A DNA stretch of 64,000 bases from Gordonia sp. PDNC005 (lineage in GTDB: Bacteria; Actinomycetota; Actinomycetes; Mycobacteriales; Mycobacteriaceae), in the NCBI RefSeq assembly GCF_016919385.1, contig NZ_CP070351.1:1054001-1118000 (forward strand), in the 5' to 3' direction. Of this stretch, positions 37,498 through 51,258 are shown piece after piece (positions within the stretch are counted from its first letter, which is position 1; the number at the start of each line of letters is the position of its first letter). The translations under genes and the position numbers were made by a program. The notes below the pieces were generated by a model that was not told the DNA's origin, did no database searches, and saw only the letters and a list, made by a program, of their open reading frames with translations.

Positions 37498-38769
37498 ATG
37501 GCAATCGAACTGAATCAGATCTGGGATTTCCCGATCAAGGAGTTCCACCCCTTCCCCAAGGCGAAGTTGGGGGTCGGCGCCCACGACATGCTCGGCGTCG
37601 AGGCGAAGGAACTCGGTATGACCCGTGTACTCCTGATGACCACGGGACTGCGCGGCTCGGGAATCATCGAAGAGCTGACCGGCAAGATCGAGTACCAGGG
37701 CGTCGACGTCGTCCTGTTCGACGAAGTGCAGTCGAACCCCAAGGACACCAACGCGATGGACGCGGCAGCGCGGTACCAGTCGGAGAAGTGCGACGGCATC
37801 ATCTCCGTCGGAGGTGGATCCAGCCACGATGCGGCGAAAGGCGCGCGCATGGTGATCGCTCACGACGGGCGAAACATCAACGAGTTCGAGGGCTTCTCCA
37901 AGGCCACGAACAAGGAGAATCCGAAGCACATCGCCGTCTCGACGACGGCCGGCACCGGTTCGGAGACGTCCTGGGCGTACGTCATCACGGACACGTCGGA
38001 TATGGAGAAGCCGCACAAGTGGGTGGCCTTCGACGACACCTGCCTCGTCGACCTGGCGATGGACGACCCGCTGCTCTACTACTCGTGCCCGCAGGAGTTC
38101 ACCGCCTACTGCGGCTTCGACGTGCTTGCACATGCGAGCGAGCCGTGGGTGTCGCGCCTGGACTTCGCTCCCTCTCTCGGCAACGCCAAGTACTCGATCG
38201 AACTGATCGCGAAGCACCTCCCGACCGCTGTCTACGATCCGCACAATCTCGAGGCGCGAACCGGGATGATGCACGCCCAGTACATTGCCGCGCAGGCGTT
38301 CAACTCCGGTGGTCTCGGTCAGATCCACTCGATGTCCCACGCCGTCAGTGCATACTTCGACCTGCATCACGGCCTGAACAACGCGATCGCGCTGCCTCGC
38401 GTGTGGGAGTACAACCTGCCGGCTCGATACGAGCGCTTCGCCGAGATGGCACCCCTCCTGGGTGTCGACACCAGGAACATGACCACGGTCCAGGCGGCCG
38501 ACTCGGCTGTCGACGCCGCGATCCGGCTGTCGAAAGACCTCGGCATCCCCGACAACTTCGGGTCGGTCCGACCGGAGAGCTACCAGAAGAACCGTATGAA
38601 CACCGGTCTGTACGAAGGCCGCGGAACCGAGATCGACACGTCGGACGAGATGGTCCGCACGATCTCGGAGCACATGATGGGCGACTGGTGCACGCCGGCA
38701 AACCCGCGCGAGTGCACGGTCGAGTCGCAGCTGCCGATGATCCGTCACGCCATGACCGGAAGCTACTGA
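37498..38769 (+). CDS. mno: NDMA-dependent methanol dehydrogenase (Mno/Mdo type)
   Basis: A 423-residue iron-containing (group III) alcohol dehydrogenase. The N-terminus MAIELNQIWDFPIKEFHPFP, TTAGTGSETSWAYVITDTSD, GFDVLAHASEP and HSMSHAVSAYFDLHHGLNNA match the methanol:NDMA oxidoreductases of Amycolatopsis, Rhodococcus and Mycobacterium. These are decamers with tightly bound NAD(P)H that pass electrons to mycofactocin (NDMA in assays) and oxidise methanol and other small alcohols. ATG 37498 is supported by the family N-terminus. It is followed 4 bases later by the MoxR-like gene. Confidence 0.95.
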   Translation: MAIELNQIWDFPIKEFHPFPKAKLGVGAHDMLGVEAKELGMTRVLLMTTGLRGSGIIEELTGKIEYQGVDVVLFDEVQSNPKDTNAMDAAARYQSEKCDGIISVGGGSSHDAAKGARMVIAHDGRNINEFEGFSKATNKENPKHIAVSTTAGTGSETSWAYVITDTSDMEKPHKWVAFDDTCLVDLAMDDPLLYYSCPQEFTAYCGFDVLAHASEPWVSRLDFAPSLGNAKYSIELIAKHLPTAVYDPHNLEARTGMMHAQYIAAQAFNSGGLGQIHSMSHAVSAYFDLHHGLNNAIALPRVWEYNLPARYERFAEMAPLLGVDTRNMTTVQAADSAVDAAIRLSKDLGIPDNFGSVRPESYQKNRMNTGLYEGRGTEIDTSDEMVRTISEHMMGDWCTPANPRECTVESQLPMIRHAMTGSY

Positions 38770-38773
38770 CCCG

Positions 38774-39796
38774 ATGATCAACGTGGACGCCGGTCCCGTC
38801 GACGGTTTCGAGACCGCCGACGACCTTACCGATGCGCTTGCCGGGCAGGGATACCTGATCCAACCCGACCTCGCGGTGGTGTTGCACTTGGCGACCCTCC
38901 TCGGTCGGCCCCTCCTCCTGGAGGGGCCCGCCGGGGTGGGCAAGACCGAACTCGCCAAGGCCCTCGCCGCAGCATCCGGTCGGGAGCTGATTCGGCTGCA
39001 GTGTTACGAGGGGCTCGACGACTCTCGATCCCTGTACGAGTGGGACTACGCCCGCCAACTCCTGCACGTGCAGATGCTCCGCGACCGCATCAGCGCCGAA
39101 CTGTCGACGCACAAGACGCTGGCGGCTGCGTCCGCCGCGCTGGCCCGGACCGACGTCGGTGTCTACACCGAGGAGTTCCTGGTGCCGCGGCCGCTGTTGG
39201 CTGCGATCCTGTCACCGTCGCCGACTGTCCTGCTCGTCGACGAGATCGACAGGACGGACGAGGCGGTCGAAGCGGTGATGCTGGAGGTGCTCGCCGAACG
39301 TCAGGTGACGGTGCCCGAACTCGGAACGTTCACCTCGCGATCGGAACCGTGGGTGATCCTGACGTCCAACGACACCCGCGAGTTGTCGCCTGCCCTCAAA
39401 CGGCGGTGTCTGCACTTCCAAGTGGAGTACCCGACGGCGGAACGCGAACAGCAGATCGTCGCGGTGCGAGCGCCGGAGGTACCTGCTGAGATCGTCAGCG
39501 ACGTCGTCGACCTCGCGCGACGTCTCCGTGAACTGCCGCTGCGCAAGAGCCCCTCGATCGCGGAAGTGATCGACGCGGCACGGGCGTCGGCCCTGTTGGC
39601 CGGTGCCGACGGTGAGGCCGACACGAGCGCTGACGGCGCGCTGATGTCCTTGCTTGTCAAGTTCGGCACCGACCTGGACCAGGTCCGACGCAGCCTGTCG
39701 GCGACCGCGCGCACGTCGAGCCGGGCGGTGGGCACGTCGACAGAGGCGGCTTTCGGCGCGAGTCGGTCCCGCGTGGGGGTCGGAGCCCGGGGATGA
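38774..39796 (+). CDS. MoxR-family AAA+ ATPase
   Basis: A 340-residue AAA+ protein. Walker A is EGPAGVGKTELAKAL (about residue 57), Walker B is VLLVDEIDR, sensor 1 is VILTSNDTREL, and ALKRRCLHF is the arginine-finger region. MoxR ATPases work with VWA proteins in maturation or metal insertion of dehydrogenases. The next gene encodes such a VWA protein, overlapping by 4 bases. A target among the alcohol dehydrogenases of this locus is an inference from position. Confidence 0.92.
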   Translation: MINVDAGPVDGFETADDLTDALAGQGYLIQPDLAVVLHLATLLGRPLLLEGPAGVGKTELAKALAAASGRELIRLQCYEGLDDSRSLYEWDYARQLLHVQMLRDRISAELSTHKTLAAASAALARTDVGVYTEEFLVPRPLLAAILSPSPTVLLVDEIDRTDEAVEAVMLEVLAERQVTVPELGTFTSRSEPWVILTSNDTRELSPALKRRCLHFQVEYPTAEREQQIVAVRAPEVPAEIVSDVVDLARRLRELPLRKSPSIAEVIDAARASALLAGADGEADTSADGALMSLLVKFGTDLDQVRRSLSATARTSSRAVGTSTEAAFGASRSRVGVGARG

Positions 39797-41322
39797 CCGC
39801 AGCGCTGACACCGGGTGTCCTCGACGAGTTGGCGGTCGCCTTCGGAAGGGTGCTGCGCCATGTCGGGATCCCCGCGTCGCCCGCGGAGGTGATCGAGGTC
39901 CGGCGAGTGATGGCATTCGTCGGCGCCTCGGATCTCGAGCGCCTCCGCTGTGCGTTGCGCTCGGTGAGCGTGAAGTATGCGCACGAGCGGCCGTTGTTCG
40001 AGATCGCCTTCGACGTCTACTTCGATCTCGGCGAGCCCCTGGGGTCGGACACGAACCGGGCGGTGATGAGGAGCGTCGCGAACGATCTCCCCGATGACGT
40101 TGACTGGGACGAGGACTTCGTCGGCGCCGGGCGCATGATCGGCGCCGACGAGCACACCGAGGAGATCGGTGCGCTGATGATCGACGATCCGGACGCCCGG
40201 GAGCGGACCGGCGAGAGCTCACATCGCGAGGACGACGACTTCTCCGTGTCGTCCGGCACCGAGGAGCTTCAAGTAGCCACCGAGTCGTCGACGGTGGGCA
40301 GCGGCGCGACGTACACGATCGACGTGGATCACGCCTCCGCCGCCGACGCCGGTGAGCTCGTCGGGACCGGCGCCAGAGTGGAGAGCGGATCACTGTCGCT
40401 GGCAGATGCGGCCGGTCTGCTCCGTGCGCTCGGTGCAAGCGACGGCAGAGCGGCGTACCAGGCCGAGGGCGTCGACGACGCGGTGCTCAATCAGCGACAA
40501 CGCGAGTCGCTGCAGGAGGCCTTGTCGAGATTCGTCGCCGCTTTGTCCGACCGCCTGGAAGCGACGAGTGATGCACGCGTCGGAGCGGCGGCAGATCAGA
40601 CGGCGCGGGTCCATCGGGACCAGGCCGACATCGACCGCGCCTGTCATCGGCTGGTACAGCGCATGCGTGGTGCGCCGCGACGTGTTCCACGCCTCACGGA
40701 CCGCGGTCGGCTCGACATGCGTGCAACCATGCGGTCCGCGGTCACCACCGACGGAGTGCCAGTGGAACTCTGGCGTCGACGTGTGGTGGCGGGCCCGGTC
40801 CGCCTGTTGGTGATGGTCGACGTGTCGCTGTCTGTGCGTCCCGTCGCGGGCTTCATTCTGCGGTTGGCGCAGACCTTGCACAGATTCGGTGACAGGTGCG
40901 AGGTGATCGCCTTCGTCGATCGACCGGTCCTGGTGACGTCGGCCCTCCGGTCGGCGTCGGCCGACGACGCACTCGCCGAGGTGCTCGCCGCCGACGGACT
41001 CGACCTGGCAGCGACCAGCGACTACGGGAGAGTCTGGACGGAGACGCTCGACGTGTTCGGCGACCTGGTGTCGCGGCGCACCAGCGTCCTGGTGGTGGGA
41101 GACGCCCGAAGCAATGCCTTCGATCCCCGCGTCGACCTGTTCGCCGAACTGGCGAGACGATCACACCGGGTGGCGTGGCTGACTCCCGAGCCGTCCCGCT
41201 ACTGGGGCCAGACCGGTTGTGCCCTGAACGACTACGAGGAGTGCTGCGCGGGCGTTGTCAGCGCTCGTGACGGCGCCGAGATCCTGACTCGGTGTAACGA
41301 ACTCGGCGCCGCCCTCGGATGA
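39793..41322 (+). CDS. VWA-domain (CoxE-like) protein
   Basis: A 509-residue protein. The C-terminal ~210 residues form a CoxE-like von Willebrand A domain with the MIDAS motif DVSLS in RLLVMVDVSLSVRP and a distal VLVVGDARSN. The middle (about residues 100-230) is acidic and low in predicted structure. It is translationally coupled to the MoxR-like ATPase gene, the standard MoxR-VWA pair. Confidence 0.9.
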   Translation: MTAALTPGVLDELAVAFGRVLRHVGIPASPAEVIEVRRVMAFVGASDLERLRCALRSVSVKYAHERPLFEIAFDVYFDLGEPLGSDTNRAVMRSVANDLPDDVDWDEDFVGAGRMIGADEHTEEIGALMIDDPDARERTGESSHREDDDFSVSSGTEELQVATESSTVGSGATYTIDVDHASAADAGELVGTGARVESGSLSLADAAGLLRALGASDGRAAYQAEGVDDAVLNQRQRESLQEALSRFVAALSDRLEATSDARVGAAADQTARVHRDQADIDRACHRLVQRMRGAPRRVPRLTDRGRLDMRATMRSAVTTDGVPVELWRRRVVAGPVRLLVMVDVSLSVRPVAGFILRLAQTLHRFGDRCEVIAFVDRPVLVTSALRSASADDALAEVLAADGLDLAATSDYGRVWTETLDVFGDLVSRRTSVLVVGDARSNAFDPRVDLFAELARRSHRVAWLTPEPSRYWGQTGCALNDYEECCAGVVSARDGAEILTRCNELGAALG

Positions 41323-41364
41323 GGACGGTAGCGTCGTGAGTCAGCAGAAGGAGGTGGGCGGCCG

Positions 41365-42546
41365 GTGACCAGCGTCGGCGAATTCGGGCGTCGGCGTGCC
41401 GCCACGGTGGCCAAGTTCCACACGCCCGAGATCGTGCTCGGTCGGGGAGCGTTTCCCGAGGCGGCCATAGCGGCCGCTGGGCTCGGGATCCGGCGGCCGC
41501 TGATCGTGTCCGACCGGAAGATCGAGCAGACCCCATGGTACGAGCGGCTCCTCGTTGATCTTCGCCGACAGGGACTCGAACCAGGGTCGTACCTCGGGGT
41601 GTCGCCGAACCCCAGGGCCCAGGAGATCGCCGAGGGGTTCACCGCGTACCAGGGACACGCCGCGGACGGCATAGTCGCGCTCGGCGGCGGATCGGTGATC
41701 GACGCCGCGAAAGGAGTCGCCGTCCTCGCGTCGAACGGTGGACTGATCCTCGAGTACGAGGGCATCGACAAGGCGCGACGACCGCTGCCGCCTCTCGTGG
41801 TGGCGCCGACGACCGCAGGGAGCGGTGCCGACGTCTCGCAGTTCTGCATCGTCAACAACCCCGAGCGGCGCACCAAGGTGACCATCATCGGGCGGACTCT
41901 GGTGCCGAACGTGACGGTGATCGATCCCACGATGCTCACCACTGCGCCGCCCGAGGTGACCGCGCAGGCCGGAATGGACACTCTCACTCACTGCATCGAG
42001 GCGTACGTGTCACTCGCACACGGCAGTCTCACCGACGCCTTGGCCCTCGAATCGCTGACCGGAGTGTGGGCCAATCTCGAACGGCTCGTCGACGACCGAA
42101 GCGATCCGGTGGCGGGCGAGGAGATGGCGCTGGCGTCGCTGCGTGCGGGGATGGCGTTCACCAACGCGATTCTCGGTGCCACTCACGCCATGAGTCACCC
42201 GGTCGGTGGACACTGCGACGCACCGCACGGAACGATCAACGCCGTCCTGCTCCCTCACGTCATCCGTTACAACGCGCTCGTCTGCGCCGACGACTTCGTC
42301 CGCCTCTCCGATGCCGTCGGCCTCTCCACCAGTGGCGATCCTCGAGTGGTCGCCGACCGTCTCGCCGACGCCGTGGCTCGACTCGGTGCGCGCGTCGGGA
42401 TGCCCGACACCCTCGCGCCGCTTGGAGTGGAGGCCGTCGACGTTAGCCTCCTCACGAGGAACGCGCTCGCCGATTCGTGCATGATCACCAACCCCCGCCG
42501 CCCGGAAGAGGCGGAGATCGCCGACCTGTACCGGCAGGCGCTGTGA
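41365..42546 (+). CDS. Iron-containing alcohol dehydrogenase (1,3-propanediol dehydrogenase-like)
   Basis: A 393-residue group III Fe-alcohol dehydrogenase distinct from Mno. It has the nucleotide motif ALGGGSVIDAAKG, APTTAGSGADVSQFCI, and metal-ligand segments MDTLTHCIEAY, THAMSHPVGG and APHGTINAVLLP. It starts at GTG 41365 after AAGGAGG and overlaps the sensor-kinase start by four bases. A diol dehydrogenase of this class next to mno is, as I recall, also found in M. smegmatis. The substrate (1,3-propanediol or another alcohol) is inferred. Confidence 0.9.
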   Translation: MTSVGEFGRRRAATVAKFHTPEIVLGRGAFPEAAIAAAGLGIRRPLIVSDRKIEQTPWYERLLVDLRRQGLEPGSYLGVSPNPRAQEIAEGFTAYQGHAADGIVALGGGSVIDAAKGVAVLASNGGLILEYEGIDKARRPLPPLVVAPTTAGSGADVSQFCIVNNPERRTKVTIIGRTLVPNVTVIDPTMLTTAPPEVTAQAGMDTLTHCIEAYVSLAHGSLTDALALESLTGVWANLERLVDDRSDPVAGEEMALASLRAGMAFTNAILGATHAMSHPVGGHCDAPHGTINAVLLPHVIRYNALVCADDFVRLSDAVGLSTSGDPRVVADRLADAVARLGARVGMPDTLAPLGVEAVDVSLLTRNALADSCMITNPRRPEEAEIADLYRQAL

Positions 42547-43859
42547 GCTCGCCCATCGACCCCGATCTGGCCTCGCTCGTCGGGCTGCGCACCGTCAAGG
42601 GCGGTCACTACGCGCAGTATCGTGGCAGCGAGGCGAGTCTCAACCGCGTCATGATGGCGCTCGAAGGCATCTCGAAGGCACTCGTTCAGACCGCGGCAGG
42701 ACCGGAGACACTGCTGGTCGCCGTTGTGGAGACCGTGCGAACTCATCTCGACGCGGCGTGGGTGCTGTTCGCGCTCGCCGACGGACAGTTGTCGGGGACG
42801 GCGCCGCGGCACCTGATCGCAAACGGAGACGGCGAGATCCTCGCCTTCGAGGGAGTCACGATAGCCACCCCGCCGACCGGACTTCCCGACCCCGTGCTGA
42901 ATCGGCTCAACGATGTGCTCCGAGGAGAGGTCACCGTGCTGCACGGCCCGATCGTCGACGATCACCACGTGCACGTGCCGATCGAACTCGACGGCGCTGT
43001 GGTCGGCGGGCTGTCAGCCTGGACGAGCGACGCCCGCCGCAGCGACCCCTCGGACCTCACCGTTCTGCGGATCCTCGCCGGTCAGGCGACCGTCGCGCTC
43101 GTCAATTCGTCCTTGTTCCTGCAGGCACAGCAACGTGCCGAAGAACTCGCCGAGCGAAATGACGAACTGGTGCAGACGCAACGCGAACTGTCAGCGGTGC
43201 AGCGGTACGCGCTGCTCAGCGCAGAACGCGCCCGGATCGCCCGCGAGCTTCACGACTCTGTCGGGCAGACAGTTCTCTCGGCGGGACTTCAGATGGAGTT
43301 GTGCCGCGACGAGGTGAGCCCCGCCGGCGCCGATCATCTGGAGAAGGCCGTCCGTCTGAGCCGGGATGCGATGGAGCACCTCCGTGGCGCGATATTCACC
43401 CTCACCCAACCGAGCGAACCGTCGTCGAGCATCGCGGACACCCTCGATGAACTGTGCAGTCTGCACATGCCGCCCGGGGTCGAGACGAGTGTGACGGTGC
43501 GCGGCCGAGTACGGGAGCTGCCCGGCGACGTTCAGCATTCGGTCCTGCGGATCGTGGGGGAGTCGCTGGTCAACGCGGCGCTGCACGCCGATCCGTCCCG
43601 CGTGGCCGTGACTCTCGACTACAACTCCGCCGGGGTCCGCGTGCGAGTCGACGACGACGGGGCCGGGGACCCTGCGGATCTACGCGCCGTCCTCCGGTCA
43701 GCCGAGCGCGGCGATATCGCGCAGGGGCGCAGTCGGGGGCTGGTCAACATGGCTTCCCGCGCCGCCGAACACCACGGGTCGTTCTCAATCAGGCGATCCA
43801 GACTCGGGGGCGTTCGCATCGCCGCGATGGTGCCCACACCTGCAGAGGAGCGTCAGTGA
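42543..43859 (+). CDS. GAF-domain sensor histidine kinase (NarL-family partner)
   Basis: A 438-residue cytosolic kinase without membrane segments. A GAF-like sensor domain covers about residues 30-190, a short coiled coil (QQRAEELAERNDELVQTQREL) follows, then the HisKA_3 dimerisation/phospho-acceptor box SAERARIARELHDSVGQTVL (His near residue 237) and a C-terminal HATPase with VDDDGAG. It should phosphorylate the response regulator encoded next. A corresponding pair (MnoS/MnoR) controls mno in M. smegmatis as I recall. It starts at GTG 42543 overlapping the dehydrogenase stop. Confidence 0.9.
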   Translation: MSSPIDPDLASLVGLRTVKGGHYAQYRGSEASLNRVMMALEGISKALVQTAAGPETLLVAVVETVRTHLDAAWVLFALADGQLSGTAPRHLIANGDGEILAFEGVTIATPPTGLPDPVLNRLNDVLRGEVTVLHGPIVDDHHVHVPIELDGAVVGGLSAWTSDARRSDPSDLTVLRILAGQATVALVNSSLFLQAQQRAEELAERNDELVQTQRELSAVQRYALLSAERARIARELHDSVGQTVLSAGLQMELCRDEVSPAGADHLEKAVRLSRDAMEHLRGAIFTLTQPSEPSSSIADTLDELCSLHMPPGVETSVTVRGRVRELPGDVQHSVLRIVGESLVNAALHADPSRVAVTLDYNSAGVRVRVDDDGAGDPADLRAVLRSAERGDIAQGRSRGLVNMASRAAEHHGSFSIRRSRLGGVRIAAMVPTPAEERQ

Positions 43860-44506
43860 CCACGCATCAAGAAGTGATCCGCACGGTTCTCGTCGACGAC
43901 CACGCGCTCCTGCGGGAGGGACTCCGAGCGCTGCTCGACCGGTCTGACGACGTCACCGTCGTCGGGGAGGCCGACTCATACGATTCGGCGCTCGCCGAGG
44001 TCGCGATAAGCCGACCGGACGTGGTGGTGGTCGACCTGAAACTCACGGCGGGCGCAGACTACGACGGTCTTCGGCTGGTCGGTGAGGTCACGCGACGACA
44101 TCCGAACGTCGCGACGCTGGTGCTCACCACGTTCCTCGACGACGACCTTGTGGTCCGGGCCGTCCGCGCCGGTGCGCGCGGTTACGTGGTGAAGGACGTC
44201 GACACGACTGAACTCGTCCGGGCAGTGCGTGCGGTCGCCTCCGGCGGCAGCGCGTTCGACCCCCGCAGCGCGACAAGTGTGCTTCGCACGATGGCAGGTG
44301 GGCACGACCCGTCGGCGGAACTCACCGACCGCGAACGCGAGGTGCTCCGTCACCTGGCGCAGGGAGAGTCGAACGGACAGATCGGTGCGGCGCTCTACAT
44401 CTCTGAATCGACCGTCAAGTTCCACATCCGCAATGTCATCCGGAAGCTCGGAGTGAGCCGGCGGACCGATGCTGTTTATGTCGCCAGTAAACGGGGCCTG
44501 ATCTGA
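43856..44506 (+). CDS. LuxR/NarL-family response regulator
   Basis: A 216-residue regulator. The receiver domain has the acidic pair in TVLVDDHALLREGLRALL, the phosphorylation Asp in DVVVVDLKL, and the Thr/Lys switch residues in LVLTTFLDDD and YVVKDVD. The C-terminal LuxR helix-turn-helix is ELTDREREVLRHLAQGESNGQI...ESTVKFHIRNV. It overlaps the kinase gene by four bases. It most likely activates the mno operon; the palindromes at 37360 are candidate sites. Confidence 0.93.
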   Translation: MTTHQEVIRTVLVDDHALLREGLRALLDRSDDVTVVGEADSYDSALAEVAISRPDVVVVDLKLTAGADYDGLRLVGEVTRRHPNVATLVLTTFLDDDLVVRAVRAGARGYVVKDVDTTELVRAVRAVASGGSAFDPRSATSVLRTMAGGHDPSAELTDREREVLRHLAQGESNGQIGAALYISESTVKFHIRNVIRKLGVSRRTDAVYVASKRGLI

Positions 44507-45244
44507 TCAGGCATCGCAACCGGGCGCGACGTCGAGAACAAGCCAGCCGCCGCAGTCGGTGAACGCCGAGGCACGCCCACCGGATCGGACCCACGGGACC
44601 GCCCACGTCAGAAGGTCTTCCTCGGTGAGGCGCGCCAGATGACCGAAGTGCGCGGACGGTTCGTCCTCGAAGGGGACCGCGATAACCACTCGTCTGCGGG
44701 CGACGCGAACAGCTTCAGCAATCGCTGACGCGACATCGCCGGGCGCGAGATGCTCCAGGAGATGAATCAGCGTCACAGTGTCGACGGACCTGTCGGGGTA
44801 GGGGAGGGCGCGTGCGTCGCCGATGCGCGGAGTCAGCGGAAGGCTGAGACGGGCAGACGCGTGTGCGAGGCGTTCAACGGCACCCGGACAGATATCGCAC
44901 GCGTCGACGGCGTATCCGTCCTGGGCGCACTGCAGGGCGAACAGTCCGAAGCACGATCCGACTTCGAGCACGCTGGAACCCGAGAGCAACGACAGCGCCC
45001 GTCGATGGATCCGGGCGAAGTCGACTGCGCCGGCGCGCAACTCCGCCAGCGAGTTGACGTAGAAGGCGTGCCATCCGTCCGCGGCACTGTCCCCACAGGT
45101 TTCGATGACGCGGACCATCGCCTCCTCGAACCCGCTCTGTCCGTCGAGATCTCCGGCTGCAGCCATAGCGCTGAGCACGGGTACGAGTGCACCGTCGCTG
45201 ACCGAATCGAGGGTGAACGTGTGGTGCAGATCGGCGATCGTCAT
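44507..45244 (-). CDS. mftM: SAM-dependent methyltransferase, probable mycofactocin methyltransferase MftM
   Basis: A 245-residue class I methyltransferase. SAM motif I is SSVLEVGSCFGLFALQCAQ, the acidic residue is in VDACDICPGAVE, and motif II lies near LPYPDRSVDTVTLIHLLEHL. It directly abuts the response-regulator gene in convergent orientation in the mno locus. In M. smegmatis the methyltransferase that methylates the mycofactocin oligosaccharide (MftM) is encoded, as I recall, beside the mno regulators; the length and N-terminal region before motif I are compatible. The assignment rests mainly on that context. ATG 45244 is preferred over an upstream TTG (45301). Confidence 0.68.
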   Translation of the reverse strand: MTIADLHHTFTLDSVSDGALVPVLSAMAAAGDLDGQSGFEEAMVRVIETCGDSAADGWHAFYVNSLAELRAGAVDFARIHRRALSLLSGSSVLEVGSCFGLFALQCAQDGYAVDACDICPGAVERLAHASARLSLPLTPRIGDARALPYPDRSVDTVTLIHLLEHLAPGDVASAIAEAVRVARRRVVIAVPFEDEPSAHFGHLARLTEEDLLTWAVPWVRSGGRASAFTDCGGWLVLDVAPGCDA

Positions 45245-45359
45245 GCACTCGACGCTAGGACCGCGCCAGACGCTCGAGAACTGCCTGAACGGGTCGTTCA
45301 ATCACCCGAAAGGTCAGGTCCCGTCCTGGATGCCAAACGCGAGCGCCTGACCAGGCGAT

Positions 45360-45388
45360 TTGTCATCCGGCGCGGTTGTGCGTAACTT
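45360..45388 (+). promoter_or_regulatory. rRNA operon promoter P1 (candidate)
   Basis: TTGTCA (45360-45365) and TAACTT (45383-45388) are separated by 17 bases, pointing to the 16S gene. It sits in the 586-base interval between mftM and rrs, which contains no gene. Confidence 0.55.
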
Positions 45389-45501
45389 ATGTCGAGTCCG
45401 AGCGGCCAGGCCGCGGAAGACAAATTCCCTTCAACTTCTTCGCCGGGTCGTGAGATTCCGGTGGTGTTGGTGGTGGGGCCGGTCACGGCCGGCACGCTGA
45501 T

Positions 45502-45531
45502 TTGCACTGCGGAGCGGCGTGTGGCTAGACT
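45502..45531 (+). promoter_or_regulatory. rRNA operon promoter P2 (candidate)
   Basis: TTGCAC (45502-45507) and TAGACT (45526-45531) with an 18-base spacer lie about 300 bases before the 16S gene. It is followed by the boxA-like antitermination element, which fits a long rRNA leader. Confidence 0.6.
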
Positions 45532-45617
45532 GGAAGAGTTGGCCCGAAACGGTCGGCGGATAATTGAGTTCACTGGAGTTCGGCCTGTGTTTGTGCGGGT
45601 TGGTGCTGGTGGGTGTG

Positions 45618-45630
45618 TGTTCTTTGAGAA
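45618..45630 (+). promoter_or_regulatory. boxA-like antitermination element in the 16S leader
   Basis: TGTTCTTTGAGAA resembles the boxA sequence bound by NusB/NusE on rRNA leaders (E. coli TGCTCTTTAACA). A near-identical copy recurs in the 16S-23S spacer at 47637. Confidence 0.65.
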
Positions 45631-45830
45631 CTCGATAGTGTGTAGATAGATGTTCTTGTGCCACATTATTTTTGTTTTGTGGCATTGAGGATGTTGTGAC
45701 GGACAAGAATTTGTTTTTGTTTTGTTTATGATTGAATCTTTGTCAGTTTTTTGGATTTGGTCAGGTTTTGCTTTCTGGCTTGTGCTGAAATCTCGCACTC
45801 TTTTTTGGGGGTGTGTTTGTTTCACATTTT

Positions 45831-50934
<5,104 letters not shown>

Positions 50935-51046
50935 AACACTCACACACATTTTGTTTGATGTCTGTGATGGTCGCATCCACTATCTACTTCTGAAACAACA
51001 CACGATCACGACCGTTTAGGTTTGTGGTTGGTGATAGTTTCATATT

Positions 51047-51166
51047 GTTTCGGTGGCTATAGCGGAGGGGAAACGCCCGGCCCCATTCCGAACCCGGAAG
51101 CTAAGCCCTCCAGCGCCGATGGTACTGCACTTTAGTCAGTGTGGGAGAGTAGGACACCGCCGAACT
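51047..51166 (+). rRNA. rrf: 5S ribosomal RNA
   Basis: Contains GTTTCGGTGGC...GGGAAACGCCCGGCCCCAT, CCGAACCCGGAAGCTAAG, CAGCGCCGATGGTACTG and the closing GGACACCGCCGAAC, which pair to form the 5S terminal stem. Ends are approximate to a few bases. Confidence 0.95.
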
Positions 51167-51176
51167 CAACTCTATT

Positions 51177-51209
51177 CGAGCCCCTCAACCCTTGTGGTTG
51201 AGGGGCTCG
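51177..51209 (+). terminator. rRNA operon terminator
   Basis: CGAGCCCCTCAACC (51177-51190) and GGTTGAGGGGCTCG (51196-51209) form a perfect 14-bp stem with a five-base loop. A second hairpin, TGCACCCG/CGGGTGCA, follows at 51219-51240, just before the next gene. Confidence 0.88.
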
Positions 51210-51258
51210 AATACTTTGTGCACCCGTATGAGCGGGTGCATCCACTATCGTTCTCAAG

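Noticed and set aside
45302..45830. Small protein genes before the 16S gene
   Set aside because: The candidate frames overlap the rRNA leader, promoters and boxA element and show no ribosome sites or family motifs.
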